NCBI GenBank assembly: GCA_022496805.1
Contig: CM040094.1
Location: 14,345,501-14,409,500, forward strand
Length of the DNA: 64,000 nt
Direction: 5' to 3'
DNA from: Pohlia nutans
Taxonomy: Eukaryota > Streptophyta > Bryopsida > Bryales > Mniaceae
A program made the translations under genes and the position numbers. Within the stretch, counting starts at the first letter, position 1. Each line of letters starts with the position of its first letter. Positions 35,401 to 45,902 of this stretch are shown in pieces. The notes beneath the pieces are model-generated. The model had not been told where the DNA came from and made no database searches. It saw nothing but the letters and a program-made list of their open reading frames with translations.

Positions 35401-36906
35401 TTATTCTCCACACCTCGCAATGACTCCCACACCTTCTACCGAAGCTCCAAGCCTATGGTCCACAAGGGGACAAGCTATGACACAACACTATTTAACCCAA
35501 GTATAGCTCAAAAAAGAGGTTACAAGTAGAGCAAAAAGGGAGGTTTGATGGGCTTCTTTTCGGTTAACTCAAATATCACTTCTTGAGTGCCAGCCACCAT
35601 ACCGATTTTCAAGTCCGCCAATCATCTTAAATCCACCTATTTAATTATAACTTAATGGCTTGAGACTACAAGGAGAAGTTGTGAGTCGCTTTTCACTCCT
35701 TTTGTGAGTCAAATGGCGCCACTTCGCACTCACCAACTATTTGGTTAAACTTGGTGAGTGCAATTTGACAAACGTGTATATTGAAAAGCGACAATGAACA
35801 AGATCCTCCAGAGTGAGAAACGATGCCATTGCTTGTAGTGTGAAGATGTTTCACATGTCTATGCTTTAATATCAGGTAGGACGTCCACCTAATTTTCAAT
35901 CCCATACTATGTAGAGAGAAGAGTCTGACCTCAATGGAGCCCATTTCTGTACAGGTGACAACTAAGTGTGATTTGAATATGGAGAACACAGTTATTTTTC
36001 TCATATTCGTGCTCTTTCGAGACTAGATCCCACCGATGAGGTTATGTTCAGTGACGTGAAAGTACCACAGTAAATACTCTTCGACAACAGAAAAAGGTTA
36101 TCAAACACAACGCCAAGTTCTTCTATTGAATCCGGTAATGTTCACAAGCAGGGGCGTCATTTCTCTCTCTAGAGGATCTTGTTCATTGTCGCTTTTCACT
36201 TTACACGCTTGTCCTACGTGACAATCGCACTCACGAAAAATTGGTGATTGCGAAGTGGCGCCATATGACTCACATAAGGAGTGAAAATTAAAGCAATGCC
36301 TACTCCTTGTAGTGTTGAATGATGTACTTTTGCTTGATCTAAAGAGCTCCCAATTAACAGCATGGATATGGATATGAGAAGATAGGGCAAAGTATGAGGA
36401 ATAACCCTCTTCCTCAAAATCACAACTTGACATTATATATGGAAACAACATCAACATGTTATTTCGTTACCTAGTGCGTAATTAACTTGACTTTCTTAAT
36501 GGATACTTAACATGGTGGAGTGCAGTAGAAAGTCCTGTGGGCTTACATGTGTAGTGTTGGATGTCCACAGAAGATTGGAAGCACCGTTGTCGTAAAGTTG
36601 CAGGTCTCCCTGTGCCGACAACGTGAGGGAGGTTCCGTTGACGCTGTCCAACGCCATGGCTCTGTCGGCAACCCAGACAACGACTGTCTGCAAGGCCGGT
36701 TGTGCATACCAGATGGCGAGCGTGTAACGATTCGGCTGCGCTCCAGCGGCGAGGCCCACTTCAAACACTCCGCCTGGCGACAGCAGCGTCATGTTCTGAA
36801 AGAACACGGTGGAGTTCAGTGCCAACCGGGACTCCGACTGGCAGGCGACAGTGAGTACGAGGCATAGAAACACCAGTAATCGCCATACTCCTGTCCTACA
36901 ATTCAT
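26417..36906 (-). CDS. S-domain (bulb-lectin) receptor-like protein kinase
   Basis: Six coding exons join in phase to 2637 nt (878 aa): 36906-36547, 35218-34659, 32833-32361, 31055-30594, 28835-28324, 26686-26417 (stop TAA). Order of domains: signal peptide (about 1-21, hydrophobic RLLVFLCLVLTVA); bulb-type lectin with the signature WQSFDSPTDTLLPNQT (about 145-160); EGF-like cysteines (VCSVSGHCGPYGICQDGQCR, about 287-307); a cysteine-rich PAN-like part (CMERCLGLCDCQAVV); one membrane helix spanning the exon 3/4 junction (about 452-480); then a Ser/Thr kinase. The kinase keeps the glycine loop (IGKGGFGSVFKG, about 524), the AVAVK lysine (about 557), DFG and GYLAPEYW. Its catalytic loop is HCDIKPENILLD, so it is a non-RD kinase, as in SD-2 relatives. 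It would sense an outside ligand at the plasma membrane. Exon 5 has three possible acceptors; TTTTAG is preferred. The Met at 36906 is chosen because it directly precedes the signal peptide. Introns are packed with MITEs. Confidence 0.9.
26966..27513. mobile_element. TTAA-flanked element in kinase intron 5
   Basis: Left end is TTAACCCTTTAACGTCC and right end is GGACGCCGGCGCGCTAAAGGGTTAA in inverse sense, sharing TTAACCCTTTA. The interior around 27110-27250 matches 62452-62620. Confidence 0.7.
27870..27987. repeat. 118-bp hairpin in kinase intron 5
   Basis: From TTTGGGCACC to GGTGCCCAAA the two halves pair nearly throughout, with a 7-nt loop (TATTTTG) between GCTCATATTGGCAC and GTGCCAATATGAGC. 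It could be a tiny MITE or a miRNA-like foldback. Confidence 0.8.
29725..29965. mobile_element. TTAA-flanked MITE in kinase intron 4
   Basis: Second member of the ~245-bp group (see 1743-1991), same orientation. Ends are TTAACCCCTTAAGGACCAAG and TTGGTCTTTTAGGGTTAA. Confidence 0.75.
30044..30559. mobile_element. TTAA-flanked element with nested MITE, kinase intron 4
   Basis: Ends are TTAACCCTTGAACGCC and GGTATCCCAAGGGTTAA. Without the nested 320-bp element (30115-30434) it is about 196 bp. Its left part resembles the ~235-bp group. The right end lies 35 bp from exon 4. Confidence 0.6.
30115..30434. mobile_element. GAGTTAACCG MITE, copy 1 (kinase intron 4)
   Basis: Inverted ends GAGTTAACCGAAAAG and CTTTTCGGTTAACTC. 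Colinear with 33191-33500 and 35268-35570, all in the same orientation. The duplicated target is not clear from three copies. Confidence 0.8.
33191..33500. mobile_element. GAGTTAACCG MITE, copy 2 (kinase intron 2)
   Basis: Same family; the right end has one substitution (CGGTTATCTC). Confidence 0.8.
33696..34272. mobile_element. TTAA-flanked MITE, 577 bp (kinase intron 2)
   Basis: Full-length, same orientation as 5519-6096 and differing at scattered positions. Ends TTAACCCCTAACTGCCC and GACGTTTAGGGGTTAA. Confidence 0.85.
34325..34635. mobile_element. TA-flanked AGGTAG MITE (kinase intron 2)
   Basis: Inverted ends AGGTAGGGGTACCAA, flanked by TA at 34323-34324 and 34636-34637. It lies 23 bp from exon 2, so it abuts the splice donor region. 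A second, inner pair (CACCAAAAACCGTGC near the left; ACGGTTTTTGGTACC near 34450) suggests an element built from two related tips. Confidence 0.75.
35268..35570. mobile_element. GAGTTAACCG MITE, copy 3 (kinase intron 1)
   Basis: Third copy of the family, ends GAGTTAACC and GGTTAACTC. It starts 49 bp outside exon 2. Confidence 0.8.
35664..36314. mobile_element. CACTA-like element with ~140-bp arms (kinase intron 1)
   Basis: The right end in inverse reads CACTACAAGGAGTAG; the left end reads GACTACAAGGAGAAG, so its first base has changed. The pairing continues for about 140 bp, including TGGCGCCACTTCGC and AAAAGCGACAATGAACAAGA. A 3-bp duplication is not clean (TTGA occurs at both sides, off by one base). 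Confidence 0.7.
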
Positions 36907-37852
36907 TCTGCCAATTACTAAATGCATGTTAATCTTGTACATGGGACCGCGCCCCTGCAGCAATTCTATACTAGTCGGTGATGAATTCCTGCCATGCTGA
37001 GCTCTAAGAGTTCTAACGACGTAACCCTCTTCTCGTCTAAGTTGGTGCTGTTGTGCATCAGTGACGAGACATTCATTCCCAAGTGAGAATTAGAGTCAGA
37101 AAACTCTTAGAATTGCAGCGTTTCGTGACTTTTGTAGAAGATCAATGATCTGTACTAGTCGGTAACGTTTGTGTTCAGGTACGGTAGTACTGCAGCGTCA
37201 AAAAGGAGTCAACATCTACGTGGGGGAGAGGAGTCAGCGCTATGGCGCTATGGTATGACAGTTTTCTGTGTTTTCTATGCAAGGTATTAATGTTTTCTAT
37301 GTAAGGTATTAATGAGATGGTACTTTTTTGGTCATGTATCTGACAGCGGGGTTCGCTAACTCTTTTGGGCAAATATCCTCCTTCTGTGCCTCAGCATGCA
37401 TAATATTTATGGTGTAGCAGCAAAAGATCAGTAGTGTTCCTCCATTAGATCAGATCTGTTTTTTTTTTTGCTTCACGAGCTTTGTAGAACGTAAATCCAT
37501 TGTGGTGTTATATCCAAATATCTCATCCCCTTTGGACAAAACACTGAACCTCTGCATGAAACATTGGCCCTTTGCATGAAACACTAGCCAGAACAAAACA
37601 TTGACTGGCCAGAACAAAGCATTGAATGTCGAGAACAAAACATTGATTGGCCACTACTAAACCACTACTAAAAAAACATCCCATGGCATAACCCAGGTTG
37701 TTGCTATGAACATTGGGAAAGCACATTGAGGAGGGCTTGCAAACGTTGCATTAGCTAAGCCAAAAATGTTTTTGTTATTTTACAACGTTTTGGTGCAAGC
37801 TTTTGTCACATTTATTACATGAGCGGGAACGAGCTATACATGTGTTCCCAAT
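36907..37852. other. upstream region of the receptor kinase
   Basis: 5' flank of the kinase gene (transcribed leftward). No other gene seen. A diverged repeat of AACATTGRCTGGCCAGAACA lies at about 37560-37660. Confidence 0.45.
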
Positions 37853-39141
37853 AATCACTACAACAAAACTAGGATCCTGGGAGCTGGAGTAGGTGACGGA
37901 GGGGGGTGGCGTCCCCAGGAGCCATTCTCCTCCGAAGACGGGGCCAATGAGAGTGTTGCATTTTTATTTTTTTAAAGAACCATTCCCGGGAGTTGAGAAG
38001 ACTTTTTTTCCCTACTTCTTCTCTGTCACCATGTTGCGGTGGCACGACGAAGTTGATTCTCATGAGTTTTACCTTCCCTTTTCACTCCTATGTGCATGGT
38101 GACCGGTTTGATATTTTTAAGATGAATTGTGCATGTGAAAAAAGTCAGTTGGTGGGAGAGCGTAAAATAGAACTTTCTAAAGCCTGTGCAGATAAGTGCC
38201 TGTGAATGCCATGTGTCGTAGATGGCACCGTCATAGGGTTGGATTCAACAGACAGATTTCGATTCTTGGCACGTTCAAGTTCAACAGTCTCTTAGAATTT
38301 CGAAGACCTTGTTCAAGTTTGGTGTAGACTGACTCCACGATCGAGCATTGATATTGCCGATCGATGACACGGCTGTGAAGCTTTTACGTACTGGACACTA
38401 ACCTTGCAGTTTGCTTGTGACTTCAGGCCATCAGACTCTGGGGTTGTGGGAGAAGGTGAGAACTTCGGCACAGCAGAAGTACGTAGAGAAACGATGATAG
38501 ACACATTTGCAGTTAGGCACACTGGTGATTCATGAACGCATCGAAGGCATTTTATATGCGTTTGCAGGGACCACCTGGCGACCTGACCGGCTGCTTTGCC
38601 CGTTGCTTTCGTTGAGCGGTGAATTCTTCGCATGGCGGAGTTTTCGACGTTGTGCAGACCCTCGGGTTGCACTTCCACACTCAGTGCGATATTATCCGTT
38701 CCAATCCTTCTCGTGCATCACGTTTTCTGTCTCTTGCCTGACATTCATTGTTTTCTGTCAAACAAGTTTATCATGTGTTAACTAATGAGTGTCTGGCTTG
38801 GTTAACTGGACCTCATCCTAGCTAGCGACTCCTCCGGACCCTCGAAGACAGAGACGACCAAAAGCAGCACGTTAATCTTGTGAGTACAGGCATGCAACTT
38901 CGATCCCCTCCAGATTAGCACTTTCAAACACTTTACACTTACAATAAACTTGACTGGCGTGGGCTTGGTCAGAACGGGTGCGGTTTGTTTGCATTTCTGA
39001 TGGCCCATTCACACCAAGAATGAAGCTCCAGCACTTGCGTTGCGTTCCTGGAATGCTGCAAGGTAAATTTCAAATATCATATACGATTTCTTGCAATGTT
39101 AGAGTCTTGTCTCTTAAAGCAGCTATCCCACCGAATTCACG

Positions 39142-39738
39142 TTGAATCCCATCCACATGCCCGAGTTCCAGAAAAGCTACGCCACCAGGCGTGGTGAGAG
39201 AGCCACACATGGCAGAGTCACGACGTTTATGAAAGAATTTCCAAGCTTCCGAAACGACTTACCATTGTTACCAATCGAGCACTTGGCGGGGCACGGTTGC
39301 AAACGAGAAAACCAGTTTTTGAAAAGGCACCGGCATTCCCGTGACGTTAAACGCAGGCCAGTCTTATTCTGCCTTTTTCACGTCCCTGTTAGATCGCAGA
39401 ATCTGCAACGATTTGAAGAACCGGCACACTACTTCAAATCTTGGCGATTTCAACTAGTGTATTTGGTCGTTCTGAGTTGTTTTGTACGAGCCCCACTTGA
39501 GTGGGATGAGTGGAAATGGGCCATAATAGGACAACAAAGTCTCCCCTTAATTTTAGCAACAGTTTCCGTTATTTACGGTAAGCATCCAATTGCAATCACT
39601 GTAGAGCTTAAGTCAACTACAATACATTGCCCGTTGTTCACAATACGGTGGGTCCATTTATACAACTGTCACAATACGATAGGTCCATTTGTGCTCATTT
39701 CACTCGTCCAGTTTTTCCTGCAACAGTCGAGTTTCTAA
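39142..39738 (+). CDS. 198-aa open frame inside the CACTA element
   Basis: Not recognised. Starts MNPIHMPEFQKSYATRRGER, basic N-terminal half, with two hydrophobic stretches (FQLVYLVVLSCFVRA and FVLISLVQFF). It may be chance or a piece of captured gene; GTAAGC at 39580 and other splice-like sites inside argue against a simple intact gene. Confidence 0.2.
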   Translation: MNPIHMPEFQKSYATRRGERATHGRVTTFMKEFPSFRNDLPLLPIEHLAGHGCKRENQFLKRHRHSRDVKRRPVLFCLFHVPVRSQNLQRFEEPAHYFKSWRFQLVYLVVLSCFVRAPLEWDEWKWAIIGQQSLPLILATVSVIYGKHPIAITVELKSTTIHCPLFTIRWVHLYNCHNTIGPFVLISLVQFFLQQSSF

Positions 39739-40307
39739 ATCTGAAAACGAGGTCCTAATCCCAAAACCACCTCAGCTGCAAACTTCAAGACAGCGGGAAA
39801 CGGAGCTTCCTCTAGCACGCTAAAACTGCACACGCAAATAACCCCGATCGTCAAACATTCTCGTATTGGAAAACAGAATAGCATCCTCTGTTTTCTTGTT
39901 TCCTTGCAAGGTGAACAAAGAAAAGAGCTGCGGAAATGATTCTGTGTGTATGGCAACTCTGCTTACACTTTGTACGGGAGCTTGGGGTCCGAAGTCAGCG
40001 TCACCTTGAACGACACCTTCCTGCCTGCCCTGGTTTCCTCAAAACCCCAACACCAATTTCATATATCCGAATTCATCAATAACATGCTCCGACAATTGTC
40101 ATACTAACTGAAGAATCATACCCAACTTCGCCTGTGGACTTGTAGCCCAGGCAGCCACGCGACCATGCGGCGGGCACTTCCTGGGATCATGAGCTCAAAT
40201 CATGATCCCAAAACCACCTCAGCCACCACCTCTGTCCCTTCCACTCCGTCGCATTGGAAAGCACATAGCATTCAACAATAACGGAAAATACGTATGTGAG
40301 ATGATGA

Positions 40308-40688
40308 AGTGAATGGATGAGAAACAAGCAATTCAGTTGGGCATGTGTCAAGCATGTGCCATGCAGTTGATTTGGCAAGTGTTTTCAAGCTGGCACCAAT
40401 GTACTGTACACAAGGACCCACACTGTTGGCCTCCACTCTGAGGAGTCGCTAAGTGGGTTGGTTGAGTTGAATGAATCAGGGTTTGAAGTAGTGATGTGTG
40501 ATGAAGTGAATGGATGAGGAACAAGCGAATCAACTGGGCGTGTGTCAAGCATGAGCCATGTAGTTGATTTGGCAGGAGAAAACAAGTTGGAAGCACTGTA
40601 CATGAGGATCCGCACTGTTGGCCTCCACTCTGAGTAGTGGCTGAGTGGGCTGGTTGAGTGGAATGAACCACGGTTTGAAGTAGTGGCA
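40308..40688. repeat. two-unit tandem duplication, ~190 bp
   Basis: The unit beginning GAAGTGAATGGATGAGAAAC at about 40308 recurs from about 40503, with TGTTGGCCTCCACTCTGAG in both. It lies within the CACTA element. Confidence 0.85.
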
Positions 40689-40768
40689 GAGGGTACCGAT
40701 TCTGCAAATTGGCTTCCGATTCTGCAAATTGGTACCGATTCCGACAGACTGGCTTGCGTTTAACACTT

Positions 40769-40838
40769 GAGAGCGGGTAGGGAGTTGCCTGTTCTGCCGC
40801 TTGCACGGCAGAACAGGCAATTCCCTGCCCGCTCTCTA
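40769..40838. repeat. 31-bp-stem perfect-type hairpin
   Basis: GAGAGCGGGTAGGGAGTTGC and following bases pair with the inverse sequence after a loop of about 6 nt, with one or two mismatches. It lies in the right subterminal region of the CACTA element and could promote cruciform formation. Confidence 0.85.
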
Positions 40839-41205
40839 GTACGAAGGGGGGTGACTTCGGGAGCCACTCCCTGGGAGCCGGCAGCCCGACTCCCCCACCA
40901 ATGCCCAGGATCCCGGATCTGTTGTAGTGAATTATGTTCTAGTGATAAATTATAGTGAGAATATACTATGGTGATTTACCATGGGTACTTACTACGGGAA
41001 TTCACTATAGGTTTTTGAATTCTGAAGGAATTCACTGTAGGTTGAATCAAGGGTTTTTACTTATCAAGGGATCCTCTTTGTCTAATTTACATCTGTGGGC
41101 CCCAAAGTTGCCAAAAAAAAAGACCCTAAAGTGCCCAAAATAAGAATTTAAGAAATTGGGGCCAATGAGTGAATAGTGCTTGCATTAACATCAAGAGAAG
41201 ATTTA

Positions 41206-41551
41206 GGGCCGCTTCACACTATGGCCGAAGGTTGGGAGGCCGTCGATTTCCACCAATCGGATTGCAAGAAATCAAGAGTTTGGTCTCTCAACCCTTCACA
41301 CTAGAGGCCAAAGTCCAAAGGCCGTCGTCCTCCAAAATGCTTACATGGCAACAGTTTTTGACCAAGGTGACGGCCTCTCGAAAGAAAATTTGGGTCGAAC
41401 AGGAATGAAAACCCAAACTATGGCCGAGCGGCCGTCGATTCCTTTTCATAAAAAATGAAAACTATATTTTATTGCCTATTTTCAGCAGATTTCTTTGGAC
41501 TCTTAACAAAGTTTGACCACTCAATCCCACGGCCATAGTGTGAAGCGGCCC
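41206..41551. mobile_element. Tourist-like (PIF/Harbinger) MITE, 346 bp
   Basis: Perfect 22-bp inverted ends starting GGGCCGCTTCACACTATGGC, with TTA duplicated at 41203-41205 and 41552-41554. TTA duplication and G-rich tips are typical of PIF/Harbinger. The interior repeats GGCCGTCG several times. Confidence 0.85.
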
Positions 41552-41929
41552 TTAGAGTGGGGGCTGCAGATTCTGGCACAGTGCGTAGGATTCAAGCTAC
41601 TGTACGCGCAGTAGGCGAGACGAGTTGTAAATTTTAAAAATCAGGCGCTGATACGCTTTGATAGGCAGAATGGAAGAGTTTGGGGGAAGCAGGCTCATTA
41701 TCAGGCGCGCGATGAATCATTGATTTAGGGGATTTTTGATTTAATTTGCTTCAGTAACAAAAGGGAAGGACCCCCTTTGGATTGAAGCATCTACACCGTC
41801 GCTCCACAAATCCCACACACTAAATGCTCTGAAACGGTGTCAATCTATCCGGTCCCGGTATACATCATAATGCTGACCCAAAGTCCATCGTGAATTAAGA
41901 GTTTAGTGGAAGTAGTTGCTCTATCCGTG

Positions 41930-42034
41930 CACCAGTAGAAAAGGTGGTACTGCCAAGGGAGGTGCCCAATTCCATGCATGCATAGTGATTTTGCATGGAC
42001 ATGTCCCTCGGGAGCGCCACCTTTTCTACTAGTG
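41930..42034. mobile_element. 105-bp CACTA MITE
   Basis: Ends CACCAGTAGAAAAGGTGG and, in inverse, CACTAGTAGAAAAGGTGG. GTG is duplicated at 41927-41929 and 42035-42037. Pairing covers most of the element. Confidence 0.75.
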
Positions 42035-42037
42035 GTG

Positions 42038-43304
42038 CATCAAGTATATGGGTAGGAGTCTACCTTGGGTGTCTCCTTTTGGTCACCACTCTTGCATGCT
42101 AACTTGTGGTAAAAGTTAACTTCTATGGGTGAAGTTTATTATTGAAAGACGTTTCAAGTGAGCTTTTGGAGGAAAAAAAAAGTGATTGAGAAGTTTTCAT
42201 GAAGAATAGAGGGTTCTCGAGCCATCGACTTCATAACTAGCTTCTCCCTAACCAATCAATTTAGTTCATGTTTCACTTTATGCAAGTCCATTGAAGTGTG
42301 TAGTACCACTTCATGGCAAGGTATGAGACAAAATGTAATATCACTTTTCCCCTCCTCTTGCCTACTTCGATGGGCAACTTCTCAAACGCATGGAACTTGA
42401 ACCTCTAGTTGAACCTAAAGCATCTCCAGCATTACTCGCCAAGTCTTTCGCAACAAATGATTAGGATGTAACAATCTCATGGCATGTTTCCATCATGTGG
42501 AACCCAACCCAACATTGAGTGACGGGTTTGGTCGCTTCCATGCAAATTTTTACAACCCATCCCGTCATAGATCATGTCAGGTTTCATCGCCACAACTCTC
42601 AAACAAAAAATGGCTTGGAAGACTCAACATTGATTAAAAACAAAACCAAATTGTGCCACGTGTCTTAAAGGTAATTTTCAATGAAACCAGTCATGTGAAT
42701 CATTGCAAAGGCTGTTCAAGTTTAATGCGCTTTTCAAACAAGCCTTAGTGGCATAATATTTGCTTTGCACACATGTCATTAGTAAAAAGGTGTAGTTACT
42801 ATTCTTAATTGAAACAATTATGTAAGAGTAGGATAGACATGATTGCACTCAATTTAATTTTGAAAGTGTTTTTTTACAGTGGTCAACTGTACTTGATGTC
42901 GGTAGGGTTCCACATGGAAACATGCCCTCAGTCAATGCTGTTCCTTTCAGCGCTGCTACACTGTAAACTCGAAAACACCAACAGGATGATGAAATTGGGG
43001 TTCTGCGTTTTGCTGGCTGGATTTGGATGATCCCGCCACCGGATGAACTAAGTATGTGGATGAAATTTAACTCCACGAAATTGACGGAAAATTTTGCCTT
43101 GCAATGCGGGCTGCAGAGAGCACAGGGACTGAGGAGAGACGGGAGCATTGTACCGGGAGATCGGGGAGTTAGTGTAAAATCAGCTGAATGGAATTGCCAA
43201 ATTATATGTTGAAATTCATAGTTTTAAGCTTAAATCATGACAAAGTTTGTCATACTCGAGGGCTACTTAGGTGACATTTAGGTAATAATTGATTGGTTCT
43301 TTAT
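42038..43304. other. intergenic, no gene recognised
   Basis: No convincing exon. A short plus frame at 43027-43212 is in somewhat GC-richer DNA but has no domain. Confidence 0.4.
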
Positions 43305-43762
43305 TTAACCCTAAATGTATTAGGGTGTTCCTAAAAATTGACAATTTGAGAAAAAGCATCATAAACTACTATTTAGAAGAATATTTAGGCGTCACTTCAT
43401 ATCCTCATATCGTTTTCCTCGCACCTCCAAATCACTTGAAATTTTTTCCGCAGTTTTAAATGATGATTTCTACTCGTAGTAAAAATTTCAGATTTTTTGG
43501 AGCACTTTTGATCAATCCGATTTCAGCATGTGTACAAAATACCCTGAACAAGTTCCATCAATCTTCTCAATGGTGGCATTTTTTCAAAAATTGTGCGATT
43601 TTGTTGATCTTTTTTTCATACAAAAGCTATGTAAGTCTTCTTTGATTTCAACGGTGCCGATCGTCAAAATTATCCCACACCAATGAGGAATTGAGCTTGT
43701 TATTAGAGCTAGTCAAGAAAACAAGAGCTAAGCTAAAAACACCCCAGTCCTTTAGGGGTTAA
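43305..43762. mobile_element. TTAA-flanked element, 458 bp
   Basis: Ends TTAACCCTAAATGTATTAGG and CAGTCCTTTAGGGGTTAA. Interior from about 43380 to the end matches 26020-26389; the left part differs, so this is a related but rearranged member. Confidence 0.7.
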
Positions 43763-44551
43763 AATCAACTGCTTTTGTAAAAAAATTGGAATTTAGTTGA
43801 CTCCCTTGGAAAACTCCTCGTTCAGTGGACGGGAGGTCAACACGACAAGGCCACTTTTTTCCCATATTTTGATTTTCGCAATAGAGTTATCCGCAAAGTG
43901 CTCTACAGTTGGATGACTGGACCGCAGATTGTGAAAAGAGAAGTTGAGAAGACAATAAAAGTAGACATATGAGATGGTGTAAATAAACTAGAGGTCTGAA
44001 GTTTGAAGGCACCAAAAACGGTGCCCAAAAACTTCCCAACCTCAGTTTCTATTCTCGTCGATGCACTGTCACATGGGCTTCCTTGGCTTGACACGTATCT
44101 ACATGGAGTGGGTCTTTGGAGTGGGTCTATTCACTGAAATAGAAAAACCAGTAACTGACAGCCCCTGACAGCCCATCACGGGCCAATTTTCGTATACTCA
44201 AGAAATTGCCAAAGTAAGGCTCTGAAAGCCAATGAGTTTGCAGAAAACTCTAATGTGACGTTTATTTCAACAACGAAAATGATTCAGTTGACTTGTTGTC
44301 GGTGGCACACTGTGTGCATCACAGTGATCTCAAAACTGGCTAAAATTAGCTGGATTTCTATCCAAAAAATGGGGCTGCAAAACATACAAAGGGAATTGCC
44401 CGATATTACAAAGTTGTCGTGAGTATTGTATGCATTGGGTAGCAAAAGTAAATACCATTTATGTGGGAGGTCGCATAATGTTCTAATGTTCTAAATGTCA
44501 TAAAGTGGCTCTTGGATCACTGGTGCATCAATGATTTTTTTTGGTTAACCC
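43763..44551. other. intergenic, transposon debris
   Basis: A GAGTTATCCGCAAAG tip near 43885 resembles the GAGTTAACCG MITE end and GGCACCAAAAACGGTGCC at 44009 resembles the AGGTAG MITE interior. No complete element or gene. Confidence 0.4.
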
Positions 44552-44925
44552 TTAACCCGTAAAAGTGACACAGGAGTAAGGGCAAAAACTAGACGTGTTA
44601 TAAAAATATCACTTCTGCAACTTTCATGAAGTTTGGTTCAAAAGAGAAAATGAGAAGCATGATGCTTAGTAATTATTCATACGGTCAAGCTTACAAAAAA
44701 ATATTTTAGATACTCATTTACTGATTTTAGAAGCATTTATCATTAAATATTCACTAAATTTACAAATTTTGTTTTGTAGAATTTGAAATTTGGTATGAAT
44801 GGTTAAAACTAGTCATTTTGTTCTAAAATGGTTGATCGAAAAAAATTCAAAGGAAAGAACATTATCACTTTCCCGTAATAGTATAATTTATAACACTAGG
44901 ATTGTATTGAGGTTTTTGTCTTTAA
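44552..44925. mobile_element. TTAA-class element relic, ~550-bp group
   Basis: Begins TTAACCCGTAAAAGTGACAC and is colinear with 51410-51770 until GTCTTTAA at 44918-44925, where another element is inserted. The downstream half is not recognised. Confidence 0.6.
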
Positions 44926-45154
44926 CCCCTAAACGTCCCATGGGGATAGTATATACGTTGTCATATGATTGGGATTTGCTATCAACAAGAAACTCTAAAT
45001 TGGGATCTCAAGAACTCACTAGAATCGCATTGATCTGAATTTCAACTTCTCTTTTGAACTCAAACCCATTGAAGGTGTGGATCCATTTGAAATACAACCA
45101 AAATACACCATATTCTACTGGCCACAAAGGCACATTCAGACGTTTAGGGGTTAA
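44922..45154. mobile_element. TTAA-flanked MITE, 233 bp, nested
   Basis: Inverse-orientation copy of 95-331, colinear end to end. Ends TTAACCCCTAAACGTCCC and GACGTTTAGGGGTTAA. It interrupts the relic at 44552-44925. Confidence 0.85.
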
Positions 45155-45894
45155 AAAATTCCTTAGTAAACCTCAATATTGCAAATGAACTGCATCAAAC
45201 AACACTAAAACATGATCTCTATCCCCAGTTTTGACAAGAATTCAAAACTCAAAAACTGTCATTTCTTGACCATGGGCAATCACTGATGTTTGGGTTGCAA
45301 CTATAAAATGGTGAATTGGTCAATTAGGAGTTAATTGCCAAGAGGGTCTTAGACCGGCAGTCCGAAGGAAAAAGAAATAGAAAGATGCGTCTAATAGTTG
45401 TCCCTTGAGTAACGTGAACAATCAATGAGAATTCCTTAAATCCCATTTCAATAGTGAATGGTATAAACAATGTCACTCCAAAAACAAATTAAAAAAAATC
45501 AATGAGATTCCGGCTTTGCAGTGAGCTCTACAATTCTGGATTTAAAATAAATAAATTTAGCTTTTGTATGCATCAAGGTCTCAAGTTGCTCGACTCCCTC
45601 TCCTCCCTCCCTACCAATTCTCTTTCCAATTTCCTTGGAATGTACAATTTACTAAAATATGCATGTTGACTAAATTTAGCCTCATGTTTTCATCACCTTT
45701 CCAAAGCACCAATCCATTTCAATTTTGGTTGAGAAAATCCACTTTTTTCTTTATTATTTTCTCAAAATAAGCATGTGGGGCTTGTTTTGATGTTTTAGGA
45801 TTAAGTTAGGAGTCAACTTAGCATTGTTGCTCCTTTTTCAGAGCTTGAAGAGTAATCCATGCTCCTTAGATGTTCTTTTCATATTAATATACAA
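45155..45894. other. intergenic, no gene seen
   Basis: No supported feature; faint similarity of 45709-45770 to 9180-9220 (CCAATCC...TTTTGGTTGAGAAAA). Confidence 0.4.
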
Positions 45895-45902
45895 GTTATA
45901 TT

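Larger units (their letters stand above)
37856..40929. mobile_element. CACTA (En/Spm) transposon, non-autonomous, 3074 bp
   Basis: Ends are CACTACAACAAAACTAGGAT and, in inverse, CACTACAACAGATCCGGGAT. The 3-bp target AAT is duplicated at 37853-37855 and 40930-40932. This is the exact structure of a CACTA element. Subterminal GC-rich motifs (GGGAGC, CCAGGA) are repeated at both ends. I recognise no CACTA transposase; the longest frame (39142-39738, 198 aa) has no known domain. The interior is GC-richer than flanking DNA and may be captured host sequence. It contains a tandem duplication and a perfect hairpin. Confidence 0.9.

Noticed and set aside
40348..40806. 152-aa minus-strand frame with repeated Leu/His/Pro segments
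   Set aside because: Explained by the 190-bp tandem duplication inside the CACTA element.
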